From positions 372,001 to 436,000 of the forward strand of contig QKMZ01000006.1 in assembly GCA_003242885.1 (NCBI GenBank): a DNA stretch of 64,000 bases, written 5' to 3'. Positions 7,925 through 17,496 of this stretch are shown piece after piece. The notes below the pieces were generated by a model. The model searched no databases, was not told the DNA's origin, and saw only the letters and a list, made by a program, of their open reading frames with translations. Origin of the DNA: Candidatus Melainabacteria bacterium. Its GTDB lineage: Bacteria > Cyanobacteriota > Vampirovibrionia > Obscuribacterales > Obscuribacteraceae. The position numbers and the translations under genes are program-made. Numbering within the stretch: the stretch's first letter is position 1; each line of letters starts with the position of its first letter.

Positions 7925-9490
7925 TTACTGCGTAATCAACGAGTGCCCATTCATTTGTTCCGGTTTTTCAATGCCCATTAATTTCAATACCGTTGGCGCG
8001 ACATCGGCGAGGGTTCCGTCTTCCAAATGCCATTTGTTATTGGACATTCCGTTTGATTTTCCGTTCTTGCCGGAAAAATCCGCCACCACAAATGGTACCG
8101 GGTTGGTTGTGTGAGCTGTATGTGGCTCGCCTGTATTCAAGTCAATCATCTGCTCTACATTGCCGTGATCGGCCGTCACTAACAAGATGCCTCCAGCTTC
8201 CTGTGTCGCCTGAAGAAGCTCACCAAAAGCACGGTCAACAGAGTCCACAGCTAATACACCAGCTTCCAAAATACCGGTGTGTCCCACCATGTCCGGATTG
8301 GCAAAATTGAGAACAATAAAAGGATACTCTCCACTTCTTATTGACTGACATGCCAATTCGCAGACTTTCGGTGTTTGCATTTCTGGAGCACGATCGTAAG
8401 TCGCCACCTTTAGGGAGGGCACCAAAATCCTGCTCTCGCCTGGCTCTTCTCTCTCTCTGCCGCCATTGAAAAAATATGTGACGTGTGCATATTTTTCCGT
8501 CTCAGCGATGTGCAACTGTTTTAATTTCTTGCACGAGAGAAGCTCCGGCAATGTCATCGTGATGTCAGATGCAGGGAGTGTTTCCGGAGAAAATGCGATG
8601 GGCAATTTTAATGACGAATCGTACTCAGTCATGCATGCGTAATAGATCTCAGGCACTACCGGACGCGGGAAATCATCGAAGTCTTTCTGCGTCATCACTC
8701 TGCTTATCTGACGCACTCTGTCTGGACGGAAGTTGAAGCAAATCATCGCATCGCCGCTTTTTACCGGGCGCGGCGTAATTATCGTTGCGTCTACAAATTC
8801 GTCGCCTTTGTCTTTCTCGTATGAATTGCGCACGGCATCTTGAGCGCTGGCCGCAGTCAGTCCTTCACCTAAGACAATTGCTCGCCAGAATTTTTCCACG
8901 CGATCCCAGCGTTTGTCCCTGTCCATCGCATAATATCTGCCACAGACCACGCCGATTTTTCCCACGCCCTGCAATTTTTCTTCAAGCTCGCGCATGAAGC
9001 GCAATGCTGATCTAGGAGGCGTGTCTCTGCCGTCCAGGATGGGATGCACGATCAATTCTTTTACGTTGCGGCGCTTGGCTAACTCGATCAAACCATCCAG
9101 ATGATCGGGGCTGGAGTGAACGCATCCGTCAGATACAAGTCCGAAAATATGCAGAGCGCCGTTATGCTCCTGCGCGTATTCAATCGCATTGGTCAAGACT
9201 GGATTGCTGAAGAATGAACCATCTTGAATTGTCCGACTGATGATAGTCAGTTTTTGTGTAACCGACCGGCCCGAGCCGATTGTCAAATGTCCGACTTCGG
9301 AATTGCCCATAAGACCTCTCGGCAATCCGACCGCTTCTCCTGATGCATCTAGCCTGCTGTTGGGAAATTCAGTGAGCAACCGAGCGTAATTTGGTGTTTT
9401 TGCAAGCTTTACCGAATTACCTTTCGTTTCCGGCGAAATTCCCCAGCCATCCAAAACTAAAAGAGTTACAGGTCCCAACTTTCGCCTCAC
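7925..9490 (-). CDS. gpmI: 2,3-bisphosphoglycerate-independent phosphoglycerate mutase
   Basis: 521 residues, family-typical, from a GTG at 9488-9490. It interconverts 3- and 2-phosphoglycerate in glycolysis/gluconeogenesis with two Mn ions and a phosphoserine intermediate. Metal and nucleophile motifs are visible: LLVLDGWG (Asp14), MGNSEVGHLTIGSGR with nucleophile Ser64, the substrate-loop VHPILDGRDTPPRSA, the metal-binding FANPDMVGHTG, VTADHGNVEQM and EPHTAHTTNPVPF. The GTG overlaps the TGA of a short upstream frame (GTGA), but that frame shows no coding character. Other glycolytic and TCA genes in the window (pfkA, sucCD) are not linked to it. Confidence 0.96.
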   Translation of the reverse strand: MRRKLGPVTLLVLDGWGISPETKGNSVKLAKTPNYARLLTEFPNSRLDASGEAVGLPRGLMGNSEVGHLTIGSGRSVTQKLTIISRTIQDGSFFSNPVLTNAIEYAQEHNGALHIFGLVSDGCVHSSPDHLDGLIELAKRRNVKELIVHPILDGRDTPPRSALRFMRELEEKLQGVGKIGVVCGRYYAMDRDKRWDRVEKFWRAIVLGEGLTAASAQDAVRNSYEKDKGDEFVDATIITPRPVKSGDAMICFNFRPDRVRQISRVMTQKDFDDFPRPVVPEIYYACMTEYDSSLKLPIAFSPETLPASDITMTLPELLSCKKLKQLHIAETEKYAHVTYFFNGGREREEPGESRILVPSLKVATYDRAPEMQTPKVCELACQSIRSGEYPFIVLNFANPDMVGHTGILEAGVLAVDSVDRAFGELLQATQEAGGILLVTADHGNVEQMIDLNTGEPHTAHTTNPVPFVVADFSGKNGKSNGMSNNKWHLEDGTLADVAPTVLKLMGIEKPEQMNGHSLITQ

Positions 9491-9712
9491 TTATTGTCGA
9501 GTGCAAAGAAAAATAGCGGCATTAAGCCAATTTGGTCTTGCGCGAAGGCAAAGCCAGGCGCAGCGCTTCCGCCTAATCGTACTGCACAGACCGGCGTAAA
9601 AGTGTTATCGATAAAATATATATGGACTCGCGGATAAGATTTATTTGTGTTTTCTGTGTATCTTTGGAAGCTGTTTGGAAGTCCCAACAACTTTTGACCA
9701 ACACATAGAGTG

Positions 9713-10456
9713 ATGTCTGACGTAGCCAGTCAAGACAATACAAAATCCGCTTCTGCGACTTCTGCGTCTAACGCGGCAAACACGTCTCAGTGGATAGCGG
9801 AAGTCAGCCACGAACTGCGTTTGCCGATTGCTAACGTAAGTTTGCTGGTGGAAACCCTACTGGATGGCGGGCTTGAAGATCCTCAAGTGGCGCGACGCAT
9901 GCTTGAACGCGCCAAGCAGGAATGTGACAGGCTGCAGAGCCTCGTCAATGATTTGCTATCCGTGGAGAAGCTTTCAGAGAGCCGCGAACAGATTGCCCGA
10001 GAATGGGTAGACCTGGCAAATCGTGCGCAGTACGCACTCGAGTCGACACAGAAATTGGCAAAAGCCGGCGCCGTCAAAGTCAAGGTCAAAATCGCGCCGG
10101 GCTTTCGCGTATATGCAAATGCACCCCAAGTCGATCAGGTTTTGCTAAATCTCTTGGAAAATGCAATCAAATTCACGCCTGAAGGCGGAGTCGTTACGAT
10201 CAAATCAGGGGCCGCTGGCTGTTTTTCCGTCAGCGATACCGGCATCGGCATGCCTGAGGCGGAAATTCCCAAGATTTTTGCCAGATTCTACAGAATCGAC
10301 CGTTCGCGCGGTAAAGGTTCTACCGGTCTAGGCTTGTCTATCGTTAAGCATATAGTTGATTTACACGATGCTAAGATAAATGTTCAATCTAAAGAGGGGG
10401 AGGGCTCCACATTTTCCCTGGAGTTCCCCGGTCCACGCTTGGGCGGCGGAGGCTAG
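9713..10456 (+). CDS. Soluble sensor histidine kinase (PhoR/ResE-like, no membrane or sensor domain)
   Basis: About 247 residues from the ATG at 9713; a GTG codon directly before it is an alternative. The protein is a bare transmitter: a Ser/Ala-rich first 25 residues, then HisKA with the phospho-His in SHELRLP (His33), and HATPase_c with N box NLLENAIKF, G1 DTGIGMP, F box FARFYR and G2 GSTGLGLSI. The order is the PhoR class. No TM segment or PAS domain is present, so input must come from a partner protein. It is followed after 9 nt by its likely cognate regulator and then by phoU, so a phosphate-responsive role is the natural reading although no pst genes are in view. Confidence 0.92.
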   Translation: MSDVASQDNTKSASATSASNAANTSQWIAEVSHELRLPIANVSLLVETLLDGGLEDPQVARRMLERAKQECDRLQSLVNDLLSVEKLSESREQIAREWVDLANRAQYALESTQKLAKAGAVKVKVKIAPGFRVYANAPQVDQVLLNLLENAIKFTPEGGVVTIKSGAAGCFSVSDTGIGMPEAEIPKIFARFYRIDRSRGKGSTGLGLSIVKHIVDLHDAKINVQSKEGEGSTFSLEFPGPRLGGGG

Positions 10457-10465
10457 AAAAAACAA

Positions 10466-11173
10466 ATGAGTAAGGCGCCCTTAAAAGTTATGTTGATTGA
10501 CGATGACGAGACAATTCTCGACACTCTTCAATTCAATTTGAAGCGCCATGGTTTTGAAACCTACGCTTTCAAGAACGGCAAGCATGCGCTGGCTGAGTTT
10601 GACGAAAGAAATCCTTCGCTTGTAATTATCGATTGGATGCTTCCGGATCTGGTTGGACCTGAAATCTGCAAGCTGATTCGCGCGCGCACTACCGATGTTC
10701 CAATCCTGATGCTCACTGGGCGCGCTCGTCCGGATGATGTTGCAGAAGGACTGTCCAGTGGTGCCGACGATTATCTGTCGAAGCCTTTCAGCGTTGTAGA
10801 GCTGATGGCACGCATTCAGGCATTGCTGAGACGCAGCTTGAAAGATACTGCCGCCGGCAAAGGTTCTGGCAAAATAACGGTTGGTGAGTTGGTTCTCGAT
10901 GATGATGCCAAATTAGTCACGCACAAAGGCAAAGCCGTTGACCTGTCGCCGAAAGAATTTTCGCTGCTCAGAGTATTAATGAAGAATGTCGGCAAAACTC
11001 TATCTACGGAGACTTTGCTCAATAAAGTTTGGGGTGCCGACTTCCAGGGTGACACAAAAACTGTCGCAGTGCATGTTCGCTGGCTCAGGCAAAAGCTTGA
11101 AGGCGATCCTAAAAATCCAACTATATTGGAAACGGTTCATCGCTCTGGTTATCGCTTGAATGAAACCGGATAA
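10466..11173 (+). CDS. OmpR/PhoB-family response regulator
   Basis: 235 residues. The receiver domain (about 1-120) has the acidic pair IDDDE (Asp12/13), phospho-acceptor Asp56 in SLVIIDWMLP, the switch residue in LMLTGRA and Lys in YLSKPFS. A winged helix DNA-binding domain (about 135-233) has the typical DLSPKEFSLLRVL and VAVHVRWLRQKLEGDPKNPTI...VHRSGYRL patterns. It should be phosphorylated by the upstream kinase and bind direct-repeat DNA as a dimer. The gene is 9 nt after the kinase stop, i.e. one operon. Placement before phoU suggests a PhoB-like regulator, but the subclass cannot be fixed from sequence alone. Confidence 0.93.
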   Translation: MSKAPLKVMLIDDDETILDTLQFNLKRHGFETYAFKNGKHALAEFDERNPSLVIIDWMLPDLVGPEICKLIRARTTDVPILMLTGRARPDDVAEGLSSGADDYLSKPFSVVELMARIQALLRRSLKDTAAGKGSGKITVGELVLDDDAKLVTHKGKAVDLSPKEFSLLRVLMKNVGKTLSTETLLNKVWGADFQGDTKTVAVHVRWLRQKLEGDPKNPTILETVHRSGYRLNETG

Positions 11174-11252
11174 CGCACCATAGGCGGTGCGCCAATCATG
11201 GAGTTATGAACGCTAATAGTCGAAGTTGTTCTGATTTTAGAGGAAAGAAAGA

Positions 11253-11918
11253 GTGACAGCCGAATCGATAACCTTACTGAAGGAAGACGTGCTATCTCTG
11301 GGACGAATGGTTGATAACACCGTGGATATGGTGACCAATCTTCTCAAGAAAGCGGATTCAGCCCGACTTGAAGACGTCGAGAATCAGGAGAAGCAGATCA
11401 ATGACTGGTCGCAAGAAATTGAAGAGAAGTGCCTGGAACTTCTCATCGAGAAGGATAATCTCAGCGCTAAAGATGTGCGAACTCTGGTAAGCTGCACTCT
11501 TATCGTGTCCAAACTAGAACGTCTGGGCGACCATGCTAATCGAGTCGCACGTATAGCCTCGTGGGCGAGGGAAGAAGAAATCGAAGTTCCGGACGAACTG
11601 CCGCAAATGAGCGCGGTTGTGCACCATATGATGCAGGACGCATTGCTCACATTTGTGACCAACGATTTGAACAAAGTCACCGAAGTTCTTCAGCAAGACA
11701 GCCAGGTCAACTACCTTCACGATGTAATGTCTAAACGCTTGCTGTCCAAGCTGGGAGAGCAAGAGCAAGCCAGTGCTCATATGGGTGCGCAATTTTTATT
11801 CTGTGCCAGATTCATCGAACGGATGGGCGATCTCTGCACTTCTGTCGCAAAGCGCGTACACTTCATTAATACTGGCAAGCGTCTTTCGTCGCGTAGTCCT
11901 GCTCCGGATAGAGGTTAG
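11253..11918 (+). CDS. phoU: Phosphate signalling regulator PhoU
   Basis: 221 residues from a GTG with a GAGGAAAGAAAGA leader. It has the two three-helix bundles of PhoU, each with a metal-binding E/DxxxD motif of the family: SKLERLGDHANRVARIA in repeat 1 and CARFIERMGDLCTSVAKR in repeat 2. PhoU links the Pst phosphate transporter to the PhoR kinase and holds the system off when phosphate is plentiful. Here it follows a kinase that has no sensor domain of its own, so PhoU could be the main input. Gap to the regulator is 79 nt; holA starts 4 nt after its stop. Confidence 0.93.
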   Translation: MTAESITLLKEDVLSLGRMVDNTVDMVTNLLKKADSARLEDVENQEKQINDWSQEIEEKCLELLIEKDNLSAKDVRTLVSCTLIVSKLERLGDHANRVARIASWAREEEIEVPDELPQMSAVVHHMMQDALLTFVTNDLNKVTEVLQQDSQVNYLHDVMSKRLLSKLGEQEQASAHMGAQFLFCARFIERMGDLCTSVAKRVHFINTGKRLSSRSPAPDRG

Positions 11919-11922
11919 AGAC

Positions 11923-12978
11923 GTGCCAGTAATTGTTGTCGCCGGCGAAGAAGAATTTGAAGTATCGAGAAGAGTCGCGGACTATAAAGCGAAATTGCTC
12001 GATCCTCAGTGGGCTCAATTCAATTTTTCTCGACTGGAAAATTGCGATCTGACTGAAATTATCGATGCCGCTGCCACATTGCCTTTCGGAATGGGCAACA
12101 AGGTTATTCTCATCGACAGGTGTGAGCTGTTTACCAAAAAACGCGGCAAAGATAAGGACAGCAAGAAAGAAGAAGCGTCTGCTTCCAGCAAAGACAAACA
12201 GCTAGAGCAGCTTGCCGCCGCTTTGAAAAACGTCGCTGCCAATACCTACATAATCTTTTCTTGCCCTTATAATTTCGACTCCACGCTGAAGACCTCCAAG
12301 GCAGTGAAGCCGGTCTGCACTCTGGAGGAATATCCGAAAGAGAAGTATTACACCGGCTCTGAAAATCCTAAGCTGAGCACTTGGTGCAACAAAGAAGCTA
12401 AGCGTTTTGGCGCCACCATAGATGATGCTGCAATTTATTATCTGCTGGACAGTTTTGAAGCAGATTTGAGAAGCGTTTCTGCCGAAATTCAAAAAGCGGC
12501 GGTAAGCATCTTGCCTGCCACGCACATAACTCAAGCTACAGTCGTTGCTCTCAGCCCCCACCATTCGCATGTTTTCACGCTTGCAGAAGAATGGATAACT
12601 GGAAAAACCGGGCAAGCGCTTGTCAGCTGTCAGGAAATTTTGTCGCGCCAGAGCGGTATGCCTGTGATTGCGCTTTTGCAGACATTCCTAAGTAAGTGGA
12701 TTCACATGCGGGCGCTGGTTGACAGTATCAATTCATCCTTGCCTGGTGGACCAGGTGTCAGCCGGCGCGAGTTGCCGATGTCTGACATGGCCAAGCGAAT
12801 TGCCACTGAATTAGGACAGCGCTCTACATTCATTGTCGAGCGCGATTTGCGCAATATCGCCAAACATTCTCTCGATTCGCTGGTCGCGAAGCGCGAGCGT
12901 TTGACGCAGATCGAATATCTTGTGAAAACCGGTCAAATGCCGGAATCACAAGCATTAGAATCTTTCATTGCCAGTTAA
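11923..12978 (+). CDS. holA: DNA polymerase III subunit delta
   Basis: 352 residues from the GTG at 11923, which sits behind GAGGTTAGAG. The frame is open back into phoU, but those codons overlap phoU and precede the conserved start VPVIVVAGEEEFEV. Delta opens the beta clamp within the clamp loader. The sequence has the HolA plan: an AAA+-like domain with a degenerate start (no Walker A, as expected for delta), an insert rich in Lys/Ser (about residues 65-90, KKRGKDKDSKKEEASASSKD), and the helical lid and collar with VFTLAEEWITGKTGQAL and SLDSLVAKRERLTQIEYLVKTG. Cotranscription with phoU looks like convenience rather than function. Confidence 0.85.
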   Translation: MPVIVVAGEEEFEVSRRVADYKAKLLDPQWAQFNFSRLENCDLTEIIDAAATLPFGMGNKVILIDRCELFTKKRGKDKDSKKEEASASSKDKQLEQLAAALKNVAANTYIIFSCPYNFDSTLKTSKAVKPVCTLEEYPKEKYYTGSENPKLSTWCNKEAKRFGATIDDAAIYYLLDSFEADLRSVSAEIQKAAVSILPATHITQATVVALSPHHSHVFTLAEEWITGKTGQALVSCQEILSRQSGMPVIALLQTFLSKWIHMRALVDSINSSLPGGPGVSRRELPMSDMAKRIATELGQRSTFIVERDLRNIAKHSLDSLVAKRERLTQIEYLVKTGQMPESQALESFIAS

Positions 12979-13052
12979 AACAGTAGCGTCTGACGATTGT
13001 CATCGAAAGTTCATTTATAGAAACTCGAAACACAAGGGAGCCGAAAAACAGC

Positions 13053-13766
13053 ATGCATGGCGAAAGATATGACGTCGATGAAATGACCTCCCGTGACATG
13101 TGGCGGATTTTTCGCATCATGTCCGAATTGGTGGAAGGCTTTGATGAATTGTCTAAGATACCGCCTGCGGTGTCTATCTTTGGAAGTAAAAACAGCAAGC
13201 CCGGCGAAAAGGAGTATGAACTGTGTCGAACAATCGCGCAAAAGCTTGCTGAAAGAAATTTTGCCGTCATTACGGGCGGTGGACCGGGCATCATGGAAGC
13301 CGGTAATAAAGGCGCTTTCGAAGCAGGTGGGGTCTCTGTAGGGCTGGGTATCGATATTCCCGGCGAAGGGAAAGACAATCGGTTTCAGACAGTGCCTCTG
13401 AACTTTCACTACTTTTTTGTTCGCAAGGTGATGTTCGTCAAATACGCTGTCGCTTTCATCATGATGCCGGGTGGACTTGGTTCTCTTGATGAACTCTTTG
13501 AAGCCGCGACATTGATGCAGACAGGAAAGATCAAGCGATTTCCTCTCTATCTTGTCGGTAGTGACTTCTGGAAGCCCATGATGGATTGGCTCAGCGGCCC
13601 GGTGCTTGCCAAAGGTTTTGTCAAACAACAAGATCTCGATTTGATGACAATCATTGATGACGTCGATGAATTGATTGAGGCTATTTCTTACTGCAGAATT
13701 GATTTAGAACCGGGTGTGAAAGCTATGCCGGCCAATCCTCCAGCGCCGCCCCAGAAATCGGTTTAG
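13053..13766 (+). CDS. LOG-family (Rossmann) nucleotide phosphoribohydrolase
   Basis: 237 residues from an ATG with a GGGAG SD. It carries the two signatures of LOG/'lysine decarboxylase-like' proteins: GGGPGIMEAGNKGAFEAGG (from residue 75) and PGGLGSLDELFE (139-150; the usual PGGxGTxxE with Ser for Thr). Characterised members cleave nucleoside 5'-monophosphates such as cytokinin ribotides to base and ribose-5-phosphate; they are not decarboxylases. The N-terminal ~35 residues form a helical extension. It is 74 nt downstream of holA, possibly the last gene of that run. Substrate is unknown. Confidence 0.87.
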   Translation: MHGERYDVDEMTSRDMWRIFRIMSELVEGFDELSKIPPAVSIFGSKNSKPGEKEYELCRTIAQKLAERNFAVITGGGPGIMEAGNKGAFEAGGVSVGLGIDIPGEGKDNRFQTVPLNFHYFFVRKVMFVKYAVAFIMMPGGLGSLDELFEAATLMQTGKIKRFPLYLVGSDFWKPMMDWLSGPVLAKGFVKQQDLDLMTIIDDVDELIEAISYCRIDLEPGVKAMPANPPAPPQKSV

Positions 13767-13863
13767 TGCGCATTTATTAAACCCATCTCTATAAAACTTG
13801 CACTTTGCTACTCGCCTAATTAAGGAATGTGGTAAAAGTTGGTGCCTTTAAGGATCTTCCAAA

Positions 13864-13869
13864 TATAAT
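13864..13869 (+). promoter_or_regulatory. Candidate -10 box upstream of etfB
   Basis: A perfect TATAAT about 105 nt before the etfB start. No good -35 is found at 16-18 nt, so this rests on the -10 hexamer and its position at the head of the etf operon. Confidence 0.3.
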
Positions 13870-13971
13870 CCGCAATTGAGCCACTTTTCAGAGCCCCACA
13901 CTTCCGGCAACGGAAAACGAAAAGTTTGCGCCTCTGATTGAAGTGTCTGAGTAAATTTGGGAGGAAGGTCC

Positions 13972-14754
13972 TTGAAGATTGCTGTTTGCGTAAAAGCGGT
14001 TCCTGATACGGATGCCAAGATCGCCATTGCCGGCGACAAGAAGAACATCGATTTCGCTGGTGTTCGCATCATCACAAGCCCGTACGATGAGTTTGCTATT
14101 GAAGAAGCGCTCAAGTTGAAAGAGAAGCATGGTGGCGAAACGACAGTTTTCTCTGTCGGTGGAGCTGAAGCTACAGATGTTTTGCGCGATAGCTTGGCAC
14201 GCGGTATCGATACTGCTGTGCATATCCAAGACGAAGAATTTGCCAACCTCGGCCCGCTCGGCACTGCCAAGGTTTTGGCAGCTGCCATCAAAGACGGCGG
14301 ATTTGACGCCATCTTCTGCGGTCAGCAAGGCGTAGGCGGTGACAATAATCAAGTCCCTGCAATGCTCGCAGAGCTGCTCAATTTGCCGCAGGCGACAATC
14401 ATCGTCAAACTGGAAATTGACGGCACCAAATTCAAAGCTGAAAGAGAAATCGAAGGCGCTCACGAATTCATCGAAGGAAGTCTACCGGCTGTATTCAGCA
14501 CACAGAAAGGTTTGAACGAGCCTCGTTACCCTTCAATCAAAGGTGTAATGGCCGCACGCCGCAAAGAGATCGCTGTGAAAAACGCCGAAGCACTCGGCAT
14601 CAAAGGCAAGTTCGCTGCCGAAAATCGCAAGATCAAAGTCAAAGAGATGATGCTGCCGAAAGAAAGACCAGTCGGCCGCAAGCTCGATGGAGACGTAGAT
14701 GCGCAGGTCAAACAACTGCTCGATCTTTTGAGAACAGAAGCGCGGGTTATCTAG
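13972..14754 (+). CDS. etfB: Electron transfer flavoprotein subunit beta
   Basis: 260 residues from TTG at 13972, chosen because GGGAGGAAGG lies 4-13 nt before it and the family begins KIAVCVKAVPDT. ETF beta binds AMP and, with EtfA, shuttles electrons from acyl-CoA and related dehydrogenases to the quinone pool or to other acceptors. Recognised motifs are IITSPYDEFAIEEALKLKEK, VFCGQQGVGGDNNQVPAMLA-like text, and the C-terminal PEIKGVMAARRKEI-type segment. It is followed after 72 nt by etfA. An acyl-CoA dehydrogenase at 46442-47575 is a plausible donor. No ETF:quinone oxidoreductase is in the window. Confidence 0.94.
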   Translation: MKIAVCVKAVPDTDAKIAIAGDKKNIDFAGVRIITSPYDEFAIEEALKLKEKHGGETTVFSVGGAEATDVLRDSLARGIDTAVHIQDEEFANLGPLGTAKVLAAAIKDGGFDAIFCGQQGVGGDNNQVPAMLAELLNLPQATIIVKLEIDGTKFKAEREIEGAHEFIEGSLPAVFSTQKGLNEPRYPSIKGVMAARRKEIAVKNAEALGIKGKFAAENRKIKVKEMMLPKERPVGRKLDGDVDAQVKQLLDLLRTEARVI

Positions 14755-14826
14755 CGCAATTTTGGTGACTATGCGTCACCTTACAACGGGTTTTCTTACA
14801 GAAAAGTTTTTTCAGGAGAAAGAGAG

Positions 14827-15807
14827 ATGGCAGAGGGAATTCTAGTTTTCATCGAACAGCGCAATGGACAAATTCGCAAAGCGAGTTTGGAAGCGCTTTC
14901 TGAAGCATACCGCCAAATATCGACGGTAGGCGGCAACGTCACCGCCCTAATCGTCGGCAAAGATGTAAAAACATTGGCAGGCAATTTGCCGAAGTATCAT
15001 CCGCATAAAGTCCTTGTGGCTGACAGTGCGGACTTCGAAAAATACTCGACCGAAGGTTATGCTGCGGCTCTGGTTGAAGGCATCAAGAGCGTTTCGCCGA
15101 AGTACGTATTTGCGGCCAATACCAACATGGCCAAAGATTTGATACCACGAGTAGCGGCACGCCACGATGCACCATGTGTATCTGATGTTACCGAATTCGA
15201 GATCGACGGCAACAACTTGCAGCCCAAGCGCCCCCAGTACTCGGGCAAGGCTTACACCGTGTATGAGTTCAATTCAGACCTGGCTTTCATGACTTTGAGA
15301 CCGAACGTTTTTGCTGTTCAAGAAAGCAGCAACAACGTCAACTGCCCAATTGAAGATCTCGCAGTCAGCGTCGGCGAAGTAAGAGCCAAAGTTACTGAAA
15401 CTCACGCTTCTGAAGGCAACAAAATTGAACTCAGTGAAGCTTCAATTGTTGTGGCCGGTGGACGCGGAATCAAAGGACCGGAAAATTGGCCAGTTCTGCA
15501 AAACCTTTGTGACTCGCTCGGAGCGGCTTTGGGCGCATCGAGGGCTGTTGTAGACGCCGGCTGGATCGACCACCAGCATCAAGTCGGACAAACAGGTAAA
15601 ACAGTCAGCCCGCAGCTCTACATCGCTTGCGGAATTTCAGGTGCTATCCAGCACTTGGCCGGAATGAACTCTTCGAAAGTAATTGTTGCCATCAACAACA
15701 ATCCGGACGCTGAGATCTTCAAGCATGCCACCTATGGCATTGTCGGAGATTGCCTCGAAGTCGTTCCGAAACTGACCGAGGAAATCAAGAAACTAAACGC
15801 CAACTAA
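14827..15807 (+). CDS. etfA: Electron transfer flavoprotein subunit alpha
   Basis: 326 residues, ATG with a CAGGAGAAAGAGAG leader. N-terminal domain about 1-190; the C-terminal FAD-binding domain (about 200-326) has [11 protein letters not shown], a [12 protein letters not shown] block, [20 protein letters not shown] and [11 protein letters not shown], which are the textbook FAD-contacting motifs. It pairs with etfB directly upstream. The transcript ends at the strong terminator at 15833-15866. Confidence 0.95.
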   Translation: MAEGILVFIEQRNGQIRKASLEALSEAYRQISTVGGNVTALIVGKDVKTLAGNLPKYHPHKVLVADSADFEKYSTEGYAAALVEGIKSVSPKYVFAANTNMAKDLIPRVAARHDAPCVSDVTEFEIDGNNLQPKRPQYSGKAYTVYEFNSDLAFMTLRPNVFAVQESSNNVNCPIEDLAVSVGEVRAKVTETHASEGNKIELSEASIVVAGGRGIKGPENWPVLQNLCDSLGAALGASRAVVDAGWIDHQHQVGQTGKTVSPQLYIACGISGAIQHLAGMNSSKVIVAINNNPDAEIFKHATYGIVGDCLEVVPKLTEEIKKLNAN

Positions 15808-15832
15808 TATCGGCGTGGGTGTGAATTTCTTT

Positions 15833-15866
15833 GCCCCTTCCTATTGCTGGAAGGGGCATTTTTTTT
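15833..15866 (+). terminator. Strong intrinsic terminator after etfBA
   Basis: GCCCCTTCC (15833-15841), 7-nt loop, GGAAGGGGC (15849-15857), perfect 9-bp GC-rich stem, then A and eight Ts. It starts 25 nt after the etfA stop. Confidence 0.92.
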
Positions 15867-16018
15867 CTGATCCCAAGATAGAGCACCCCTTTGCCTTTCA
15901 AGCGATGAGAGCAAATACAGGTAGTCAACAGAGTTTGTTGTTATTATGCGCGCGGACTAAGTGAAAAATTTGTTTTCTGGTTGACAACTCTTCGCTCAAC
16001 CGTGGCACCACCGATTGC

Positions 16019-17485
16019 ATGATTTTTAGCAGCCTTAATTACTTGTTCTTTCTGCCGATTGTCTTCGCGGCCTACTGGCTCACGTCCGGCACGCTGAGAC
16101 GAGTGATTCTCTTGGTTGCCAGCTATATCTTCTACATGAGCTGGCTGCCTTCTTATGGACTTTTGCTGTTCTTTCTCACAGCCGCTAACTATCTTTTGGG
16201 GCTGGCTATTGAAAAGTATCGCAACAAGAAGTCACTCCTGATTTTGTCTATTGCAGTCAACTTGGGCTGTCTTGCTTTCTTCAAATACGCAAACTTCCTT
16301 TGTCAGTCGCTTTTCGAGTTCCTCAAGGCTACGCATGGAATTTTCGGTCTGCTGCAAACACCGAGTGCATCGCCGCTTCTGGACATCGTTTTGCCATTAG
16401 GCATTTCATTCTTCGCCTTTGAGTTCATTCACTACACTGTCGATGTGCATGCCGGTGGAAAAGCGATCAAGAGTCCGATCGACTTTGCGCTTTTTGCCGC
16501 ATTTTTTCCGTCGCAAATTTCAGGTCCAATCAAACGCTATCAGCAATTTGACGAACAACTGAATGCTCCGAAGAAACTGAGTCAGGAAGACCTTCTTGAA
16601 GGTCTAGGAATGATATTGAGAGGGCTTTTCAAGAAAGTCGCTCTTGCCGATAACCTGGCTGCGATTACGTATGTGGGAGTCAATCAGGTTGGACAACTCG
16701 GAACCGTCGATTCATGGGTCTTGATGTTTGCCTTTCTGCTGCAAGTCTACTTCGACTTTTCAGGCTACACAGACATGGGCATTGGCTCTGCCCGCTTGCT
16801 CGGATTTCATTTGCCCAACAATTTTGATCTTCCCTACATTGCGTCCAAAAATCTGATCGACTTTTGGCAACGCTGGCACATCACATTGACCACGTGGTTG
16901 AGAGACTACGTCCAAACGCCGCTTACTGGCTTTCGTGCGTCCCGTTTGCGGTTTAACATCGCCACACTAGTGACCATGACTCTCTGCGGACTGTGGCATG
17001 GCGCCGCCTGGCACTTTGTCGCATGGGGCTTTGTGCATGGCGTCTTGCTGGTGTTGACGCGAGAGTATTTGCAGATTGTGAAAGGCAGCCAAGGTCTGAA
17101 AAAACTGCATAGCAAAAAGTGGATGATGCCTGTTGCCTGTCTGAGCACGTTTATCACCATACATTTCACGCAGTCGCTTTTTCTGGCTAAAACAACGGCC
17201 GATGCGCTGACAATCATGAAGAGTATGGTTTGCCCATCGTCATCAACACTTGGTCTTGCTGAATCATTTTGGTATTCGCCAGCCCTCTCCGGTTTGATTT
17301 TGTACTCCCTGTGGGGACTTTCATTTGTTGAAATTCCTTGGCTGCCCCTGAAGAAAATTCGCTTCGTTCGGTCGTTCTTGACGGCTTCCCCGGCGCGCCA
17401 ATACGCGCTGTATTTCTGCGTATTTGCAGCCGCGATTGCATTTTGTCCTGCGTATCCCAGTCCCTTTATCTACTTCCAGTTTTAG
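16019..17485 (+). CDS. MBOAT-family membrane O-acyltransferase (DltB/AlgI-like)
   Basis: 488 residues with about ten hydrophobic segments beginning at the N terminus (FSSLNYLFFLPIVFAAYWL). MBOAT landmarks: PLGISFFAFEFIHYTVDVH (about 140), a conserved block with DFWQRWHITLTTWLRDYV, and the catalytic histidine in LWHGAAWHFVAWGFVHG (His327; His332 follows). AlgI and DltB in this family move acetyl or D-alanyl groups from the cytoplasmic side across the membrane onto envelope polymers. It heads a five-gene operon; an SGNH-like protein starts 11 nt later and an acyl carrier protein follows, the partner set seen for DltB. The transferred group here is unknown. Confidence 0.93.
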   Translation: MIFSSLNYLFFLPIVFAAYWLTSGTLRRVILLVASYIFYMSWLPSYGLLLFFLTAANYLLGLAIEKYRNKKSLLILSIAVNLGCLAFFKYANFLCQSLFEFLKATHGIFGLLQTPSASPLLDIVLPLGISFFAFEFIHYTVDVHAGGKAIKSPIDFALFAAFFPSQISGPIKRYQQFDEQLNAPKKLSQEDLLEGLGMILRGLFKKVALADNLAAITYVGVNQVGQLGTVDSWVLMFAFLLQVYFDFSGYTDMGIGSARLLGFHLPNNFDLPYIASKNLIDFWQRWHITLTTWLRDYVQTPLTGFRASRLRFNIATLVTMTLCGLWHGAAWHFVAWGFVHGVLLVLTREYLQIVKGSQGLKKLHSKKWMMPVACLSTFITIHFTQSLFLAKTTADALTIMKSMVCPSSSTLGLAESFWYSPALSGLILYSLWGLSFVEIPWLPLKKIRFVRSFLTASPARQYALYFCVFAAAIAFCPAYPSPFIYFQF

Positions 17486-17496
17486 GCTTGCCAAAA

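Noticed and set aside
9487..9690. 67-codon frame ahead of gpmI, its stop overlapping the gpmI GTG
   Set aside because: The overlap suggests coupling, but the translation has no recognisable domain, lacks an SD, and lies in what should be the divergent promoter region.
11773..11922. Upstream extension of holA into phoU
   Set aside because: Overlaps phoU in another frame; the GTG at 11923 has an SD and matches the family start.
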